Of a stretch of 62,988 nt of DNA, positions 1 to 9,983 are shown piece after piece. This stretch comes from an uncultured Oscillospiraceae bacterium (GTDB lineage Bacteria > Bacillota > Clostridia > Oscillospirales > Oscillospiraceae). The notes under the pieces were generated by a model. The model was not told the origin of the DNA, made no database searches, and saw only the letters and a program-made list of their open reading frames with translations. How positions within the stretch are numbered: position 1 is the stretch's first letter; every line of letters starts with the position of its first letter. The position numbers and the translations under genes were made by a program. The stretch covers positions 1 through 62,988 of the forward strand of contig CALWXJ010000001.1 of assembly GCA_944385475.1 (NCBI GenBank), written 5' to 3'.

Positions 1-14
1 GCGGCGTTTTCCCG

Positions 15-20
15 TATACT
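15..20 (+). promoter_or_regulatory. Possible -10 box for ade
   Basis: A TATACT hexamer lies about 50 bases before the adenine deaminase start. The matching -35 region would fall outside the window, so this is only a weak suggestion. No purine riboswitch can be judged because upstream sequence is missing. Confidence 0.3.
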
Positions 21-69
21 CATTCTAATCAAATACGCCGCCTCTCGGGGCGGGAAGGGGAGGGATTCC

Positions 70-1794
70 ATGGCTGAGAGCTATACCAGCAGAATCAACC
101 GCAAACTGCGCAAAAAGCGCCGCATGATCAATGTGGCTGCCGGCCGGGAAAAGGCGGACCTGGTGCTGAAAAACGCCACGTTCGTCAACGTGTTTTCCAA
201 TGAGCTCTGCACGGCGGACATCGCCGTGGCGGAGGGGCTGATCGTGGGCATGGGAAGCTATCAGGGCACGGTGGAGGAATCGTGCGTCGGCAAGATCGTC
301 CTGCCGGGATTCCTGGATGCCCATATCCACCTGGAAAGCTCCCTGGTGACCCCCCGAGAGTTTGTCCGGGCCGTGCTGCCCCACGGCACCACCACCGTGG
401 TCACCGACCCCCATGAGATCGCCAACGTCATGGGTACGGACGGCATTGAGTACATGCTTCAGGCCACAGAGGGGCTGCCGGTGGATGTGCAGTTCATGCT
501 GCCCTCCTGCGTCCCGGCCACGCCCCTGGATGAATCCGGCGCCGTGCTGGACTACCGCAGCCTGGACTCCTTTTATGACTACCCCAGGGTCCTGGGTCTG
601 GCGGAGATGATGAACTTTGTGGGCATCATCGCAGGGGATGACCAGCCGGTGGAAAAAATCGTGGCCGCCCAGGCCCACCACAAGAAGATCGACGGCCATG
701 CCCCGGACCTGGTGGGCAACGACCTCAACGCCTATGTGGCTGCCGGCGTCTACTCTGACCATGAGTGCCATGATTTAAACGACGCCATCGCAAAGCTCCA
801 GCGGGGACAGTTCATCATGATCCGGGAGGGCACCGCCGCCCGGAATTTAAAGGCCCTGGCCCCCCTCCTTTGCCACAAGTACTCCGAGCGGTGCATGTTC
901 TGCACCGATGACAAGCACCCCAACGATCTTTTGGAAAAGGGCCATATCGACTTTATCGTCAAAGAGGCCATCGCCCTGGGGGCGGACCCCATCACCGCGG
1001 TAAAAGTGGCCTGCCACAACGCCGCCCGGTACTTCCTGCTGAACAACCGGGGGGCCGTGGCCCCGGGATACCTGGCAGATTTTGTCCTCATTGATGATTT
1101 CCAGCACTTTACTATTGAAAAGGTGTACAAAAGGGGCGTGCTGATGGTAGACCATGGGGAGGTGGCGGACTTCCCCGCCCCCGACATCGACCCCTATCTT
1201 GCGCAGCGGGCCCATAACACCTTCCATCTCGACCGCCTCACCCCCCAGGATTTTGCGGAGCAGCGTCCCCGGGGCGTCCTGGGCATGGTGCCGGGAGAGA
1301 TCACCACGGTGGATGCCGGTTACGCCGATCACATTGATCCCAAAGAGGACATCTTGAAGATCGCCGTGGTGGAACGCCACAAAAATACCGGTCACATCGG
1401 CCTTGGATATCTCAAGGGCTACGGCCTGCGCTCCGGCGCTGTAGCCACCTCCGTGTCCCACGACTCCCATAACATCATCGTAGTGGGTGCCAGCGAATCC
1501 GACATGGCCGCCGCCGCCAACCGGGTGGCGGAGCTGGGCGGCGGCATCGTGGTCTTAGATGGCGGCCAGACCAAGGCAGAGGTGCCTTTGGCCATCGCCG
1601 GTATCATGAGCGACGAGCCTTTGCCCATGGTCAATGAAAAGCTGGAGCACGCCAAGGCCGCGGCCCATGCCCTGGGAGTAAATCCCGGCATCGATCCTTT
1701 CATGACCCTGAGCTTTATGGCCCTGCCGGTGATCCCCACTCTGCGCATCACCACCCGGGGCGTCTTTGACGTCTCCACCCAGAGCTACATATAA
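70..1794 (+). CDS. ade: Adenine deaminase
   Basis: Cytosolic purine-salvage enzyme that converts adenine to hypoxanthine and ammonia. The 574-residue length is normal for the family. The amidohydrolase metal site is visible: DAHIH at residues 83-87, TDPHE at 112-116, DGHAP at 208-212 and SDHE at 229-232, followed by CTDDKHP in the second half. The C-terminal part carries the family's HDSHN and GGGIVV segments. The ATG is preceded by a GGGGAGGG ribosome-binding site with seven bases of spacing. The gene stands alone; the next gene is convergent. Family assignment is firm; substrate is inferred from overall resemblance to bacterial Ade proteins. Confidence 0.95.
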   Translation: MAESYTSRINRKLRKKRRMINVAAGREKADLVLKNATFVNVFSNELCTADIAVAEGLIVGMGSYQGTVEESCVGKIVLPGFLDAHIHLESSLVTPREFVRAVLPHGTTTVVTDPHEIANVMGTDGIEYMLQATEGLPVDVQFMLPSCVPATPLDESGAVLDYRSLDSFYDYPRVLGLAEMMNFVGIIAGDDQPVEKIVAAQAHHKKIDGHAPDLVGNDLNAYVAAGVYSDHECHDLNDAIAKLQRGQFIMIREGTAARNLKALAPLLCHKYSERCMFCTDDKHPNDLLEKGHIDFIVKEAIALGADPITAVKVACHNAARYFLLNNRGAVAPGYLADFVLIDDFQHFTIEKVYKRGVLMVDHGEVADFPAPDIDPYLAQRAHNTFHLDRLTPQDFAEQRPRGVLGMVPGEITTVDAGYADHIDPKEDILKIAVVERHKNTGHIGLGYLKGYGLRSGAVATSVSHDSHNIIVVGASESDMAAAANRVAELGGGIVVLDGGQTKAEVPLAIAGIMSDEPLPMVNEKLEHAKAAAHALGVNPGIDPFMTLSFMALPVIPTLRITTRGVFDVSTQSYI

Positions 1795-1891
1795 GGATCC
1801 CGGAGATATCCGCGTTCTTGTTGTGACATTGCCGATGAGGGCGGCTGCTATACTCTGAAGGCTGACCTGCCTCGGCTTCAAAAATTCAGAA

Positions 1892-1921
1892 AAGCCCCGC
1901 GGCCTTTTGGCCGCGGGGCTT
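1892..1921 (-). terminator. Rho-independent terminator between convergent ade and hydrolase genes
   Basis: A perfect 13-bp stem (AAGCCCCGCGGCC pairing with its complement) has a TTTT loop. Read on the minus strand it is followed by a T-rich tract, so it chiefly ends the nicotinamidase-like transcript. On the plus strand the T-tract is poor. Confidence 0.8.
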
Positions 1922-1925
1922 AGAT

Positions 1926-2474
1926 TCATGTTTCCCCCACCACGGTGATTTGACAGGCCCTCATGGCCTCCAGGGCCGTGCGGTGGGCCTGGGGCGTTAC
2001 ACCTGCGCAGCACCCAGCCTCCACCACGATCTCCGCCTCCGGCAAAAAGGCCTTTACCAGCAGTGCGTTGGAGAGGACGCAGATGTCCGTACACACCCCG
2101 ATGAGCGTCACCTTCCCCACACCGGGCTGTCTCTGCCGGCGCAGATCCTCGTCCCGGGCCCTCAGCAGTGCCCCCAGCTCCCGGCTGCCAAAGGTGGGCT
2201 TGTCAATGGGATGAGGAGCGTACTCTTGCAGCTGGGGGATGATCTCCCAGCCCTCAGTCCCCCGGATGCAGTGGGGCACCGGCAGCTTTCTCCCCTCCTG
2301 GGTGCCCAGATAATCCTCTTCATGGGTATCCCGGGTAAAGAGGATGGTCTCCCCCCGGTTCAGGCCGTCCACCACCCGCCCCACCACACAGGGCACGATA
2401 TCAAAGGCCTCCTGCGTCCCCAAGGCCCCGGAGACAAAGTCATTCTGCATGTCCACAACCACCAATACATCCAT
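1926..2474 (-). CDS. Isochorismatase-family cysteine hydrolase, probable nicotinamidase
   Basis: Likely hydrolyses nicotinamide to nicotinate for NAD salvage in the cytosol. The 182-residue protein opens with VVDMQNDFVSG, which holds the catalytic Asp. It continues with a DTHEEDY metal-binding segment, LPVPHC, a KPTFGS segment with the catalytic Lys, and GVCTDICVLSNAL with the nucleophilic Cys. The open frame continues upstream, but this ATG has a GGGGAGGG ribosome-binding site and matches the family's N terminus. The D-x-H metal motif favours nicotinamidase over isochorismatase proper, but the exact amide substrate is inferred. Confidence 0.85.
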   Translation of the reverse strand: MDVLVVVDMQNDFVSGALGTQEAFDIVPCVVGRVVDGLNRGETILFTRDTHEEDYLGTQEGRKLPVPHCIRGTEGWEIIPQLQEYAPHPIDKPTFGSRELGALLRARDEDLRRQRQPGVGKVTLIGVCTDICVLSNALLVKAFLPEAEIVVEAGCCAGVTPQAHRTALEAMRACQITVVGET

Positions 2475-2501
2475 ATGCGATCCCTCCCCGGTGTTTTTTC
2501 C

Positions 2502-2510
2502 AATATAGCA
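2502..2510 (-). promoter_or_regulatory. Extended -10 element for the nicotinamidase-like gene
   Basis: On the minus strand the sequence reads TGCTATATT, an extended -10 box, roughly 30 bases before the start codon. No good -35 is seen. A 9-bp GC-rich inverted repeat lies just upstream at 2521-2551. Confidence 0.4.
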
Positions 2511-2587
2511 GACTTCCTCCCCCGGTGCAAGGACCCGCCGGCACCGGGGAGATGCCTGCCCTGCCCGTGGGGGGCGCTCCCCTGCCC

Positions 2588-2788
2588 TCACAGCGCCGAA
2601 AGGTCCGAAGCCGCGGCGTCTCCCCCTTCCGTTTCCTCTTCCAGAGGCTGCAGGGCAGCGATGGTGCCCAGGGTGGTGCCCAGCTGGGTAAAGAGCAGGG
2701 AAAGCCGGGTCAGCTCCTCTGTGGTCAGGGTCTTTGCCAGGATGGCTGCCGCGGCATACACCTCCCCGCTCCAGCCGATGGCATCCAT
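2588..2788 (-). CDS. Small hypothetical protein (DUF6774-like)
   Basis: A 66-residue helical protein with no signal peptide. The central stretch (AKTLTTEELTRLSLLFTQLG followed by TTLGTI) resembles small proteins of clostridial genomes that carry an 'LT-EEL--L---F-QLGDTL-TI' pattern, which I recall as DUF6774. It has a strong ribosome-binding site (GGAGGGGG) with good spacing, which supports translation. It lies upstream of the nicotinamidase-like gene on the same strand with about 110 bases between. Function is unknown; the family call is from memory and uncertain. Confidence 0.65.
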   Translation of the reverse strand: MDAIGWSGEVYAAAAILAKTLTTEELTRLSLLFTQLGTTLGTIAALQPLEEETEGGDAAASDLSAL

Positions 2789-2928
2789 GTCTTCCCCCTC
2801 CTCTCTTTGGAAAGTGTATGCGCCCGGCGGGTTTTTTTGCCTGGGCTGTCAGGTTTTGAGGGTTGCTTCCTGCAGGCGGATTTTTGTATGATTTTATGCA
2901 GAAACCCCTACAGAAAGGAAAACAGGAA

Positions 2929-3711
2929 ATGAAACGAACACTTTTGTGCGGTCTTGCCGCCGCTTTAGCCCTGGCGATTCCCACCAAGGCCGCCCGGGAC
3001 ATCCCCGTACAGGTGGACGGACAGGAGATGGAGGCCCGATGTTATGTAGAGCAGGGCGTGACGTATGTGCCTTTGCGGACCCTGCTGGAGACTTTCGGCG
3101 GGTGGTCCGTCTGGTGGGACAGCTCCACCGGCACCGCCCGGGCCGCCTCTGACGGGGAAAGCCTCACGGCAGACCCCAAGACCGGCAGCATTACCATCAA
3201 CGGCAAAAAATCCTCCGCCCGGGTGACGGTGGAAAACGGCCGGACCTATGTCCCGGTGCGGCTGGTGACAGAGTCCCTGGGCGGCAGCGCCGAGTGGGAC
3301 GCGTACTTAGGCGGAGCGGGCGTAACCTCACCGGACGCCCAGCATGACGCCATCGACGTTTACTGGCTGTCCCACATCATCAGCGCCGAGAGCGCCGGAG
3401 AGCCCATGGAGGGTCAGGTGGCCGTGGGAAACGTGGTATTGAACCGGGTGGCCAGTGATGAATTCCCGGATAACATTCCCGATGTGATTTTTGACCGGAA
3501 CTGGGCCATCCAGTTTGAGCCGGTGGCCAATGGGACCGTCTACCGCGATCCCTCTCCCAAGTCCGTGGAGGCCGCCTACCGTGCCTTGAACGGCGAGGAT
3601 CAGGTGGGCGCGGCGCTGTACTTCTATGCTCCCGCTCTTTCAGAGGGCGTGTGGATCAACGCCAACCGTACTTACAGCCAGACCATCGGCTGCCACCGCT
3701 TCTATTTATAA
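2929..3711 (+). CDS. Copper amine oxidase N-like domain plus SleB-type cell-wall hydrolase
   Basis: A 260-residue exported protein. Residues 1-20 look like a short signal peptide (MKRTLLCGLAAALALAIPTKA). A copper-amine-oxidase-like N-terminal domain follows (about 24-125), with the repeated signature TYVPLR and TYVPVRLVTESLGG. The C-terminal half (about 145-260) is a Hydrolase_2/SleB domain with HIISAESAGEPMEGQVAVGNVVLNRV, the family's catalytic Glu region. SleB enzymes are lytic transglycosylases of spore cortex muramic-lactam peptidoglycan; some relatives act on vegetative wall. The ATG at the MKRT position has an AGGAAAACAGGA ribosome-binding region and a signal peptide directly after it, so it is preferred over an upstream in-frame ATG. 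Confidence 0.88.
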   Translation: MKRTLLCGLAAALALAIPTKAARDIPVQVDGQEMEARCYVEQGVTYVPLRTLLETFGGWSVWWDSSTGTARAASDGESLTADPKTGSITINGKKSSARVTVENGRTYVPVRLVTESLGGSAEWDAYLGGAGVTSPDAQHDAIDVYWLSHIISAESAGEPMEGQVAVGNVVLNRVASDEFPDNIPDVIFDRNWAIQFEPVANGTVYRDPSPKSVEAAYRALNGEDQVGAALYFYAPALSEGVWINANRTYSQTIGCHRFYL

Positions 3712-3778
3712 GTTGCGTTGACTTTTTTGGCTCTGGCGGGTAAAATAGGACCATTCCATCTGCAAAGGAGTGAGTGGG

Positions 3779-4570
3779 ATGCTGTTTTCCAGCCGCCCCA
3801 GGTCCCATTATGAAAATGCCCCGGCCCATGAGGTCATCTGCCAGCTGCGCTTTCCGGCTATCCTGCGGATTGATCAGGAAGAGCCCGCCGCGTTTCAAGA
3901 GGTGATCCGGGAAAAATTCCCCCAGTATGACCGGCGGCAGACCGCTCCCGCCCCTCAGATCCGTCCCGGTCCCACCGGGCCCCGGCTGGAGCAGACCCCC
4001 AGCGTCATCAACCATCACTTTTTCTCCTCTGACCGGGCGTGGAAATTGAACCTCACCCGGGACTCCATCGCCCTTTCCACCCTGCACTACCCGGGATGGG
4101 AGGCGTTTGCCCGGATGCTGGACAAGCCCCTGGCTACCTTTATCCAGCTCTATCGGCCCGCTTACTTTACCCGGGTGGGGCTGCGGTATATCAATTTGTT
4201 CTCCCGCTCCCGCCTGGGATTGGAGGACGCCGGCTGGCAGGAACTGTTCCTTCCCGCCTATTTGGGGCCTCTTTCCCAATCCGATGTGGAGGAGAACCGG
4301 CTTATGGCCTGCGGGGTGGACTTTCAGATCAAGCTGGACTCCTCCTGCAGAGCGAGGATCCATGCCGGCCCCGGCCGTATCCGTACCAATCCCCCCAGCC
4401 CCTCTCCCCAGCAGGAGGCGTGCTTCCTCTTTGACATGGACCTTTCCATGGGAGACCAGGTGTCCTGCACCTTGGCGGCCGCCTCTTTGGAGACGCTCCA
4501 CGGCCATGGCACCCGAATTTTTGAAGGTGCCATTACCGACCGGTTGCGGGAGGCTATGAACCCTGACTGA
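3779..4570 (+). CDS. TIGR04255-family protein of unknown function
   Basis: A 263-residue soluble protein resembling the TIGR04255 'sporadically distributed' family. The N terminus (YENAPAHEVICQLRFP) matches the family's opening 'P--EV--QLRFP'. It is followed by a WKLNLTRDSIALST segment and RVGLRYIN, other typical landmarks. ATG at this position has AAGGAG eight bases upstream; an overlapping GTG nine bases earlier lies within the ribosome-binding site and is rejected. No partner gene is linked: the next gene is gdhA behind a terminator. The family's function is not known to me. Confidence 0.75.
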   Translation: MLFSSRPRSHYENAPAHEVICQLRFPAILRIDQEEPAAFQEVIREKFPQYDRRQTAPAPQIRPGPTGPRLEQTPSVINHHFFSSDRAWKLNLTRDSIALSTLHYPGWEAFARMLDKPLATFIQLYRPAYFTRVGLRYINLFSRSRLGLEDAGWQELFLPAYLGPLSQSDVEENRLMACGVDFQIKLDSSCRARIHAGPGRIRTNPPSPSPQQEACFLFDMDLSMGDQVSCTLAAASLETLHGHGTRIFEGAITDRLREAMNPD

Positions 4571-4588
4571 ATCTTCACTCCTGCATTT

Positions 4589-4621
4589 GCCCCTGCCGCC
4601 CTCCGGCGGCAGGGGCTTTTT
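4589..4621 (+). terminator. Rho-independent terminator after the TIGR04255 gene
   Basis: A 12-bp perfect GC-rich stem (GCCCCTGCCGCC and complement) with a CTCC loop is followed directly by five T residues. Confidence 0.9.
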
Positions 4622-4677
4622 GTCCTACTTGCCAGCGAGCCATGCAATTCTTTTTTCGATTTTAGGAAAAATAGATA

Positions 4678-4706
4678 TTGCATCTATCACCGCTTTCTGC
4701 TATCTT
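4678..4706 (+). promoter_or_regulatory. Candidate gdhA promoter
   Basis: TTGCAT and TATCTT are separated by exactly 17 bases in an unusually AT-rich stretch before gdhA. This gives a leader of about 80 bases. Confidence 0.5.
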
Positions 4707-4763
4707 AATAAAATAAGATAGATCCTTGGTTTTTTCTTTTTAATTAAGTTTTTTCTTTTTTAA

Positions 4764-6143
<1,380 letters not shown>

Positions 6144-6219
6144 TTTTCGCGCATGGGGCCCTCCCCTTCGGGAAGGGCAGGACTACTCCTCTCTTATTTC
6201 ACAATATCCTCTTAGCACG

Positions 6220-6264
6220 GCTGGAGGCCGGGTACGGGAAGCACTCCCGCACCCGGCCTCCAGC
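6220..6264 (+). repeat. Long inverted repeat (hairpin) 3' of gdhA
   Basis: Two 20-base arms with a single mismatch enclose a 5-base AGCAC loop. It sits 76 bases past the gdhA stop and is not followed by a T-run, so it looks like an mRNA 3'-end stabiliser or a non-canonical terminator. Confidence 0.7.
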
Positions 6265-6298
6265 TGCATGTTCCCCGCTGTCCTCTCCCCCAAAAAGA

Positions 6299-6323
6299 AG
6301 CGCCCGGCTTTTGGCCGGGCGCT
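6299..6323 (-). terminator. Terminator of the first MacAB-type operon
   Basis: A 10-bp stem (AGCGCCCGGC and complement) is followed on the minus strand by TTCTTTTT, just past the permease stop codon. Confidence 0.8.
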
Positions 6324-6338
6324 GGGATGACCCCCGCG

Positions 6339-7565
6339 TCACTCATAGCGCAGGGCGTCGATGGGATTGAGTTTTGCCGCTTTGTTTGCAGGCATGTAGC
6401 CAAAGAAGACCCCCACTGCCACAGAAACGCCGAAGGAAACGGCGATGCCGCTGAGGGTGGGCACGGCCACGAACCCGTCATTGCCCGTCTCCAGCACCAG
6501 GGCGATAATGTTGCTCAAAACATTGGCCATGAGGATCCCCAGCAGGATCCCCACCGTTCCGCCGATGGCGGAGGTGGTGCCCGCCTCGATGATAAACTGG
6601 CTGCGGATATCCCGCCCCTTTGCCCCCAGGGATTTGCGGATGCCGATCTCCCGAGTCCGCTCTGTGACAGACACCAGCATGATATTCATGATGCCGATGC
6701 CTCCCACCAGCAGGGAGATGGCGGCGATGAGGATCAAGATGGCCATGAGGGTGTTGATCATGGAGTCCATGGCGTCGATCATCTCTGCGCTGCTCATAAT
6801 GAAATAGTAGTCGCTGCTGCCATAGATCTTTGTCAGCAGGTTCTCCACCATGGCCTTGGCCTGGGAGGAGACGTCCTTATTGACGCTGCTGAACAAATAC
6901 AAGTTCACTTCTGGAGAACCGGTGAGGCGCATGGCGTTTTGATAGGGAATGAAGATCACATCGTCGTTGCTGCCCTCCGTGGAGTCGGCCTTTTCCTCCA
7001 ACACGCCTACGATGGTGTAGGGGGCGCCCTGAATGGTGATGGTCTGCCCCAGAGCCTCCCCCTGGAAGCCCTGCTGGGCAATGTAAGTCCCCACCACGCA
7101 GACGTTCTGCTTGCGCTCCACCTCCACATAGCTTAAAAAGCGTCCCTGGGCAAGGGCGTGGCCATCAATGGTCTGGTTGCGGTCAGCCATGTAGAAAAAG
7201 TCGCTGACACCATATATGGCAGTGCGCTCAAATTCCTCCGTTCCCTTGCGCACCAGGGCCTGGGCCGTCACATAAGGAGAGACGCCGCTGAAATACTCCG
7301 GGTACTTTTCCACCAGGGCGGTCATATCCTCCGGCCGGGCAAAGCGGGTGGACCCCTCTCCCCGGCTCATGATCTGCACCTGCAGCAAATTGGAGCCCAG
7401 CTGGTCGAACTGGTCGTTCATGTAATTACGCATCCCGTTGCCCAGGCTGGTGATAATGATCACCGCCGCCACGCCGATGATAATGCCCAGCATGGTCAAA
7501 AGCGCCCGCATCTTACTGGTGCGCAGAGATTTGATGGCCAGCTTAAAAGACTGGGTGAAGCTCAC
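6339..7565 (-). CDS. MacB-type ABC transporter permease
   Basis: A 408-residue FtsX/MacB-family membrane protein. One N-terminal membrane segment (about 20-40, in MLGIIIGVAAVIIITSLGN) is followed by an extracytoplasmic MacB_PCD domain (about 50-260). Three C-terminal helices follow, with the signature GGIGIMNIMLVSVTERTREI. It would work with the ATPase encoded upstream, with which it overlaps by four bases (ATGA), and with the HlyD-like adaptor. Such systems in Gram-positive bacteria export peptides, antibiotics or other amphiphiles; the substrate here is unknown. A TetR-family regulator heads the operon. Confidence 0.92.
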   Translation of the reverse strand: MSFTQSFKLAIKSLRTSKMRALLTMLGIIIGVAAVIIITSLGNGMRNYMNDQFDQLGSNLLQVQIMSRGEGSTRFARPEDMTALVEKYPEYFSGVSPYVTAQALVRKGTEEFERTAIYGVSDFFYMADRNQTIDGHALAQGRFLSYVEVERKQNVCVVGTYIAQQGFQGEALGQTITIQGAPYTIVGVLEEKADSTEGSNDDVIFIPYQNAMRLTGSPEVNLYLFSSVNKDVSSQAKAMVENLLTKIYGSSDYYFIMSSAEMIDAMDSMINTLMAILILIAAISLLVGGIGIMNIMLVSVTERTREIGIRKSLGAKGRDIRSQFIIEAGTTSAIGGTVGILLGILMANVLSNIIALVLETGNDGFVAVPTLSGIAVSFGVSVAVGVFFGYMPANKAAKLNPIDALRYE

Positions 7566-8305
7566 GCCTTCTCCACCTCCTCCCCCAGGTCCTCCGAGGG
7601 CTGGACCACTGCCTGGGGATCCTCGGCATCCCCGTCATAGATGACCTTGCCGTCCTGCAGCCGGACGATGCGCCTGGCCTTGACGGCAATGGAGTTGTCA
7701 TGGGTGATCAGGACCACGGTGTCGCCCTCTGCGTTGAGCTTTTGCAGAAAGGACAGGACCTCCCGCCCGGTACGGGAATCCAGGGCGCCGGTGGGCTCAT
7801 CCGCCAGGATGACCGAGGGCTTTCCCGCCAGCGCCCGGGCAATGGAGACCCGCTGCTGCTGGCCGCCGGAGAGCTGGCTTGGCAGATTTTTTCGCTTGTC
7901 CGCCAGACCCACCCGTTCCAGGGCCTCCATGGCACGGCGGTGGCGCTCTTCCGAGGACACCCCGGCGTACAGCAGCGGCAGCTCCACATTTTCCAGCACA
8001 TTGAGCTTGGGGATCAGGTTGTACTGCTGGAAGATGAAGCCCAGCATTTTGTTGCGGATCTCCGCCAGCTCGTCGTCATCCATGGAGGAGACGTCCGTTC
8101 CCCCCAGATGATAGCTCCCGGAGGTGGGCACATCCAGGCATCCGATGATGTTCATGGCGGTGGACTTGCCGGACCCCGACTGCCCCACGATGGCCACGAA
8201 CTCCCCCTGATCCACGGTGAGATTGATTCCGTCCAGGGCGTGTACCACCTCGTCGCCCATGTGGTAGATCTTATAGACATCCGTCAGTTGGATGAGGTGT
8301 GCCAT
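7562..8305 (-). CDS. MacB/LolD-type ABC transporter ATP-binding protein
   Basis: A 247-residue cytosolic ATPase that powers the adjacent permease. Walker A is GQSGSGKS near residue 42, the signature is LSGGQQQRVSIARAL, Walker B is VILADEPTGALD, and the switch His is in VLITHD. It belongs to the MacB/LolD subfamily, as shown by GSYHLGGTDVSSMDDDELAEIRN. The gene starts four bases after the adaptor stop codon and its own stop overlaps the permease start. A short acidic tail follows the usual end of the domain. Confidence 0.95.
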   Translation of the reverse strand: MAHLIQLTDVYKIYHMGDEVVHALDGINLTVDQGEFVAIVGQSGSGKSTAMNIIGCLDVPTSGSYHLGGTDVSSMDDDELAEIRNKMLGFIFQQYNLIPKLNVLENVELPLLYAGVSSEERHRRAMEALERVGLADKRKNLPSQLSGGQQQRVSIARALAGKPSVILADEPTGALDSRTGREVLSFLQKLNAEGDTVVLITHDNSIAVKARRIVRLQDGKVIYDGDAEDPQAVVQPSEDLGEEVEKA

Positions 8306-8309
8306 GGGC

Positions 8310-9971
8310 TCAGCCTCCCATCATCATATCCATCACGGAGGTCACTTTGTTGAAGATGAGGACCGTATCCCCCTCCTTCAGCCCGTCGGTGATCTCCACA
8401 TACTCCTCGTCGTTGCGGCCGATGGACACGCTTTGCTCTCCCACCTTCCGGTTATCCACCACGGTGGCGCCGTCCTCGCTGAGGGCGCCGGGCTGCGGGA
8501 CATAGACGGTGTTGCCCGGCCGGACTGCCTCCACAGGGATGCACAAAACATCCTCCGCCCGCTCGCTGATGATCTTGGCGGAGACGTTCATACCGGGCTT
8601 GAGATCGCCGTAATCCTCCAGGACCACCGTGACGGGATAGCTGGTGGAGCCGCCCACGGTGCTGCCGTTGATGCTGATCTTATCCACCACGCCGGTGAAG
8701 GTCTCCCCCGGCAGGGCATCGGCGGTGATCTCCACCTCCTGTCCCACCTGGACCTTGCCGATATCCAGCTCATCCACGCCGATGCTCATTTTCAGATAGC
8801 TCATGTCATAGATAACTGCCAGGTTCCCCGAGCTCATGCCCTCCACCTTATCGCCGGCTTTGAAGTTCTTCTCGATCACCGTCCCGTCAATCTGGGATTC
8901 GATGATGTAGTCCTCCAGGCTGTCTTCCGCGGTGGAGGCGGAAAGCTTGGCATTTTCCAGCGCCAGCGCAGCATTTTCGATCTGGTTTCGGATGCTCTCC
9001 GATTCCACGGTGCAAAGCACCTCCCCTTTTTGGATGGTGCTGCCGGAGAGCTTTGTCAGTCCCTGAATGGTGCCGCTTCCCGTGGCATAGATGCTGCCGC
9101 TGGCAGGCATGGAGATGGTGGCGTTTCCATAGCTGCTGTAACTTCCGATGACGGCCTTTGCCGTATAGGCGCTGGACACCACACCGGGGTTTGTCAGCTT
9201 CACCCGCACCGTGCAGGTCTTCATGCCGTTGCTGGTGACAGAGGTGGAGTCCGACACAGCCGCCACGGCGCCGTGGACAGGCGCGTCAAAATCCCCAATA
9301 AAAATGGTGGCGTCCTGGCCGATATAAAAGGCGCTGGGGTCCACATAGGGGAAGATGAAGTCAATGGTGAGATCGGTGCTGGCCACCACCTCTGCCAGCA
9401 GCGTGCCGGCGGTGACACTGTCTCCGTCCCGGACATGGAGCTCGTTGATGGTCCCTGTGATGGGGGACGTGGGCTGCAGGGCCTCTCTGGCCTGGTCATA
9501 GCTCAGCTGGGCCTGCTCAACGCTGATGTCCGCCCGGTCCACGCTGGTCTGGGCATCGGTGCTGTCCATCTCAAAGAGCACCTCTCCCCGGCTCACCAGA
9601 TCCCCCTCTTCAAAGGGCGCGCTCTGGATCTCGCCGGAGAGCAGCGTGGTGACGTTATAGGAATCCGCCGGCTCCAGGGTAGCGGTGCCGGAGACCGCCA
9701 CCGTCATATCCCTGCGCTCCGCTTTTACCACCTGGTAAAAGCCGCTTTGCCCGTTGAGGCTTCCGCTGACGTTGGCCTTGTAGATGATGCCGAAGCACAG
9801 CGCCAGCACCAAAACCACCGCCGTGACAGCGATGAAGCGGCGGCGGCCCTTTTCCGTCTTGGGCAGGCGGGGCAGGCGCAGTTTTTTCCTCTTGGGGGCC
9901 TCTCCGCCCTCTGTCCCGGCGGCCTGCGCCCCGGCAGCTTGTTCTTGGGTCTGATCCATCAATTCTTCCAT
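8310..9971 (-). CDS. MacA/HlyD-family adaptor subunit
   Basis: A 553-residue membrane-anchored adaptor (membrane fusion protein) for the MacB-type exporter. A cytosolic basic stretch (KRKKLRLPRL) precedes one transmembrane helix at about 45-65 (FIAVTAVVLVLALCFGII). Then come split biotinyl-lipoyl-like halves (around EIQSAPFEEGDLVSRGEVLFEMD and TVIEKNFKAGDKV) and C-terminal beta-barrel domains (DLKPGMNVSAKI). In a single-membrane cell it would project toward the wall. The ATG has AAGGAGAGG upstream and lies 12 bases after the regulator's stop, so the four genes form one operon. Confidence 0.9.
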   Translation of the reverse strand: MEELMDQTQEQAAGAQAAGTEGGEAPKRKKLRLPRLPKTEKGRRRFIAVTAVVLVLALCFGIIYKANVSGSLNGQSGFYQVVKAERRDMTVAVSGTATLEPADSYNVTTLLSGEIQSAPFEEGDLVSRGEVLFEMDSTDAQTSVDRADISVEQAQLSYDQAREALQPTSPITGTINELHVRDGDSVTAGTLLAEVVASTDLTIDFIFPYVDPSAFYIGQDATIFIGDFDAPVHGAVAAVSDSTSVTSNGMKTCTVRVKLTNPGVVSSAYTAKAVIGSYSSYGNATISMPASGSIYATGSGTIQGLTKLSGSTIQKGEVLCTVESESIRNQIENAALALENAKLSASTAEDSLEDYIIESQIDGTVIEKNFKAGDKVEGMSSGNLAVIYDMSYLKMSIGVDELDIGKVQVGQEVEITADALPGETFTGVVDKISINGSTVGGSTSYPVTVVLEDYGDLKPGMNVSAKIISERAEDVLCIPVEAVRPGNTVYVPQPGALSEDGATVVDNRKVGEQSVSIGRNDEEYVEITDGLKEGDTVLIFNKVTSVMDMMMGG

Positions 9972-9983
9972 ATCCGCCTCTCC

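Noticed and set aside
1-69. Purine riboswitch upstream of ade
   Set aside because: Too little upstream sequence is present, and no conserved purine-aptamer core can be read.
1926-3002. A 358-residue version of the nicotinamidase-like protein
   Set aside because: The upstream extension is low in recognisable sequence, runs across the small hypothetical gene and lacks a start signal; the internal ATG has a strong ribosome-binding site.
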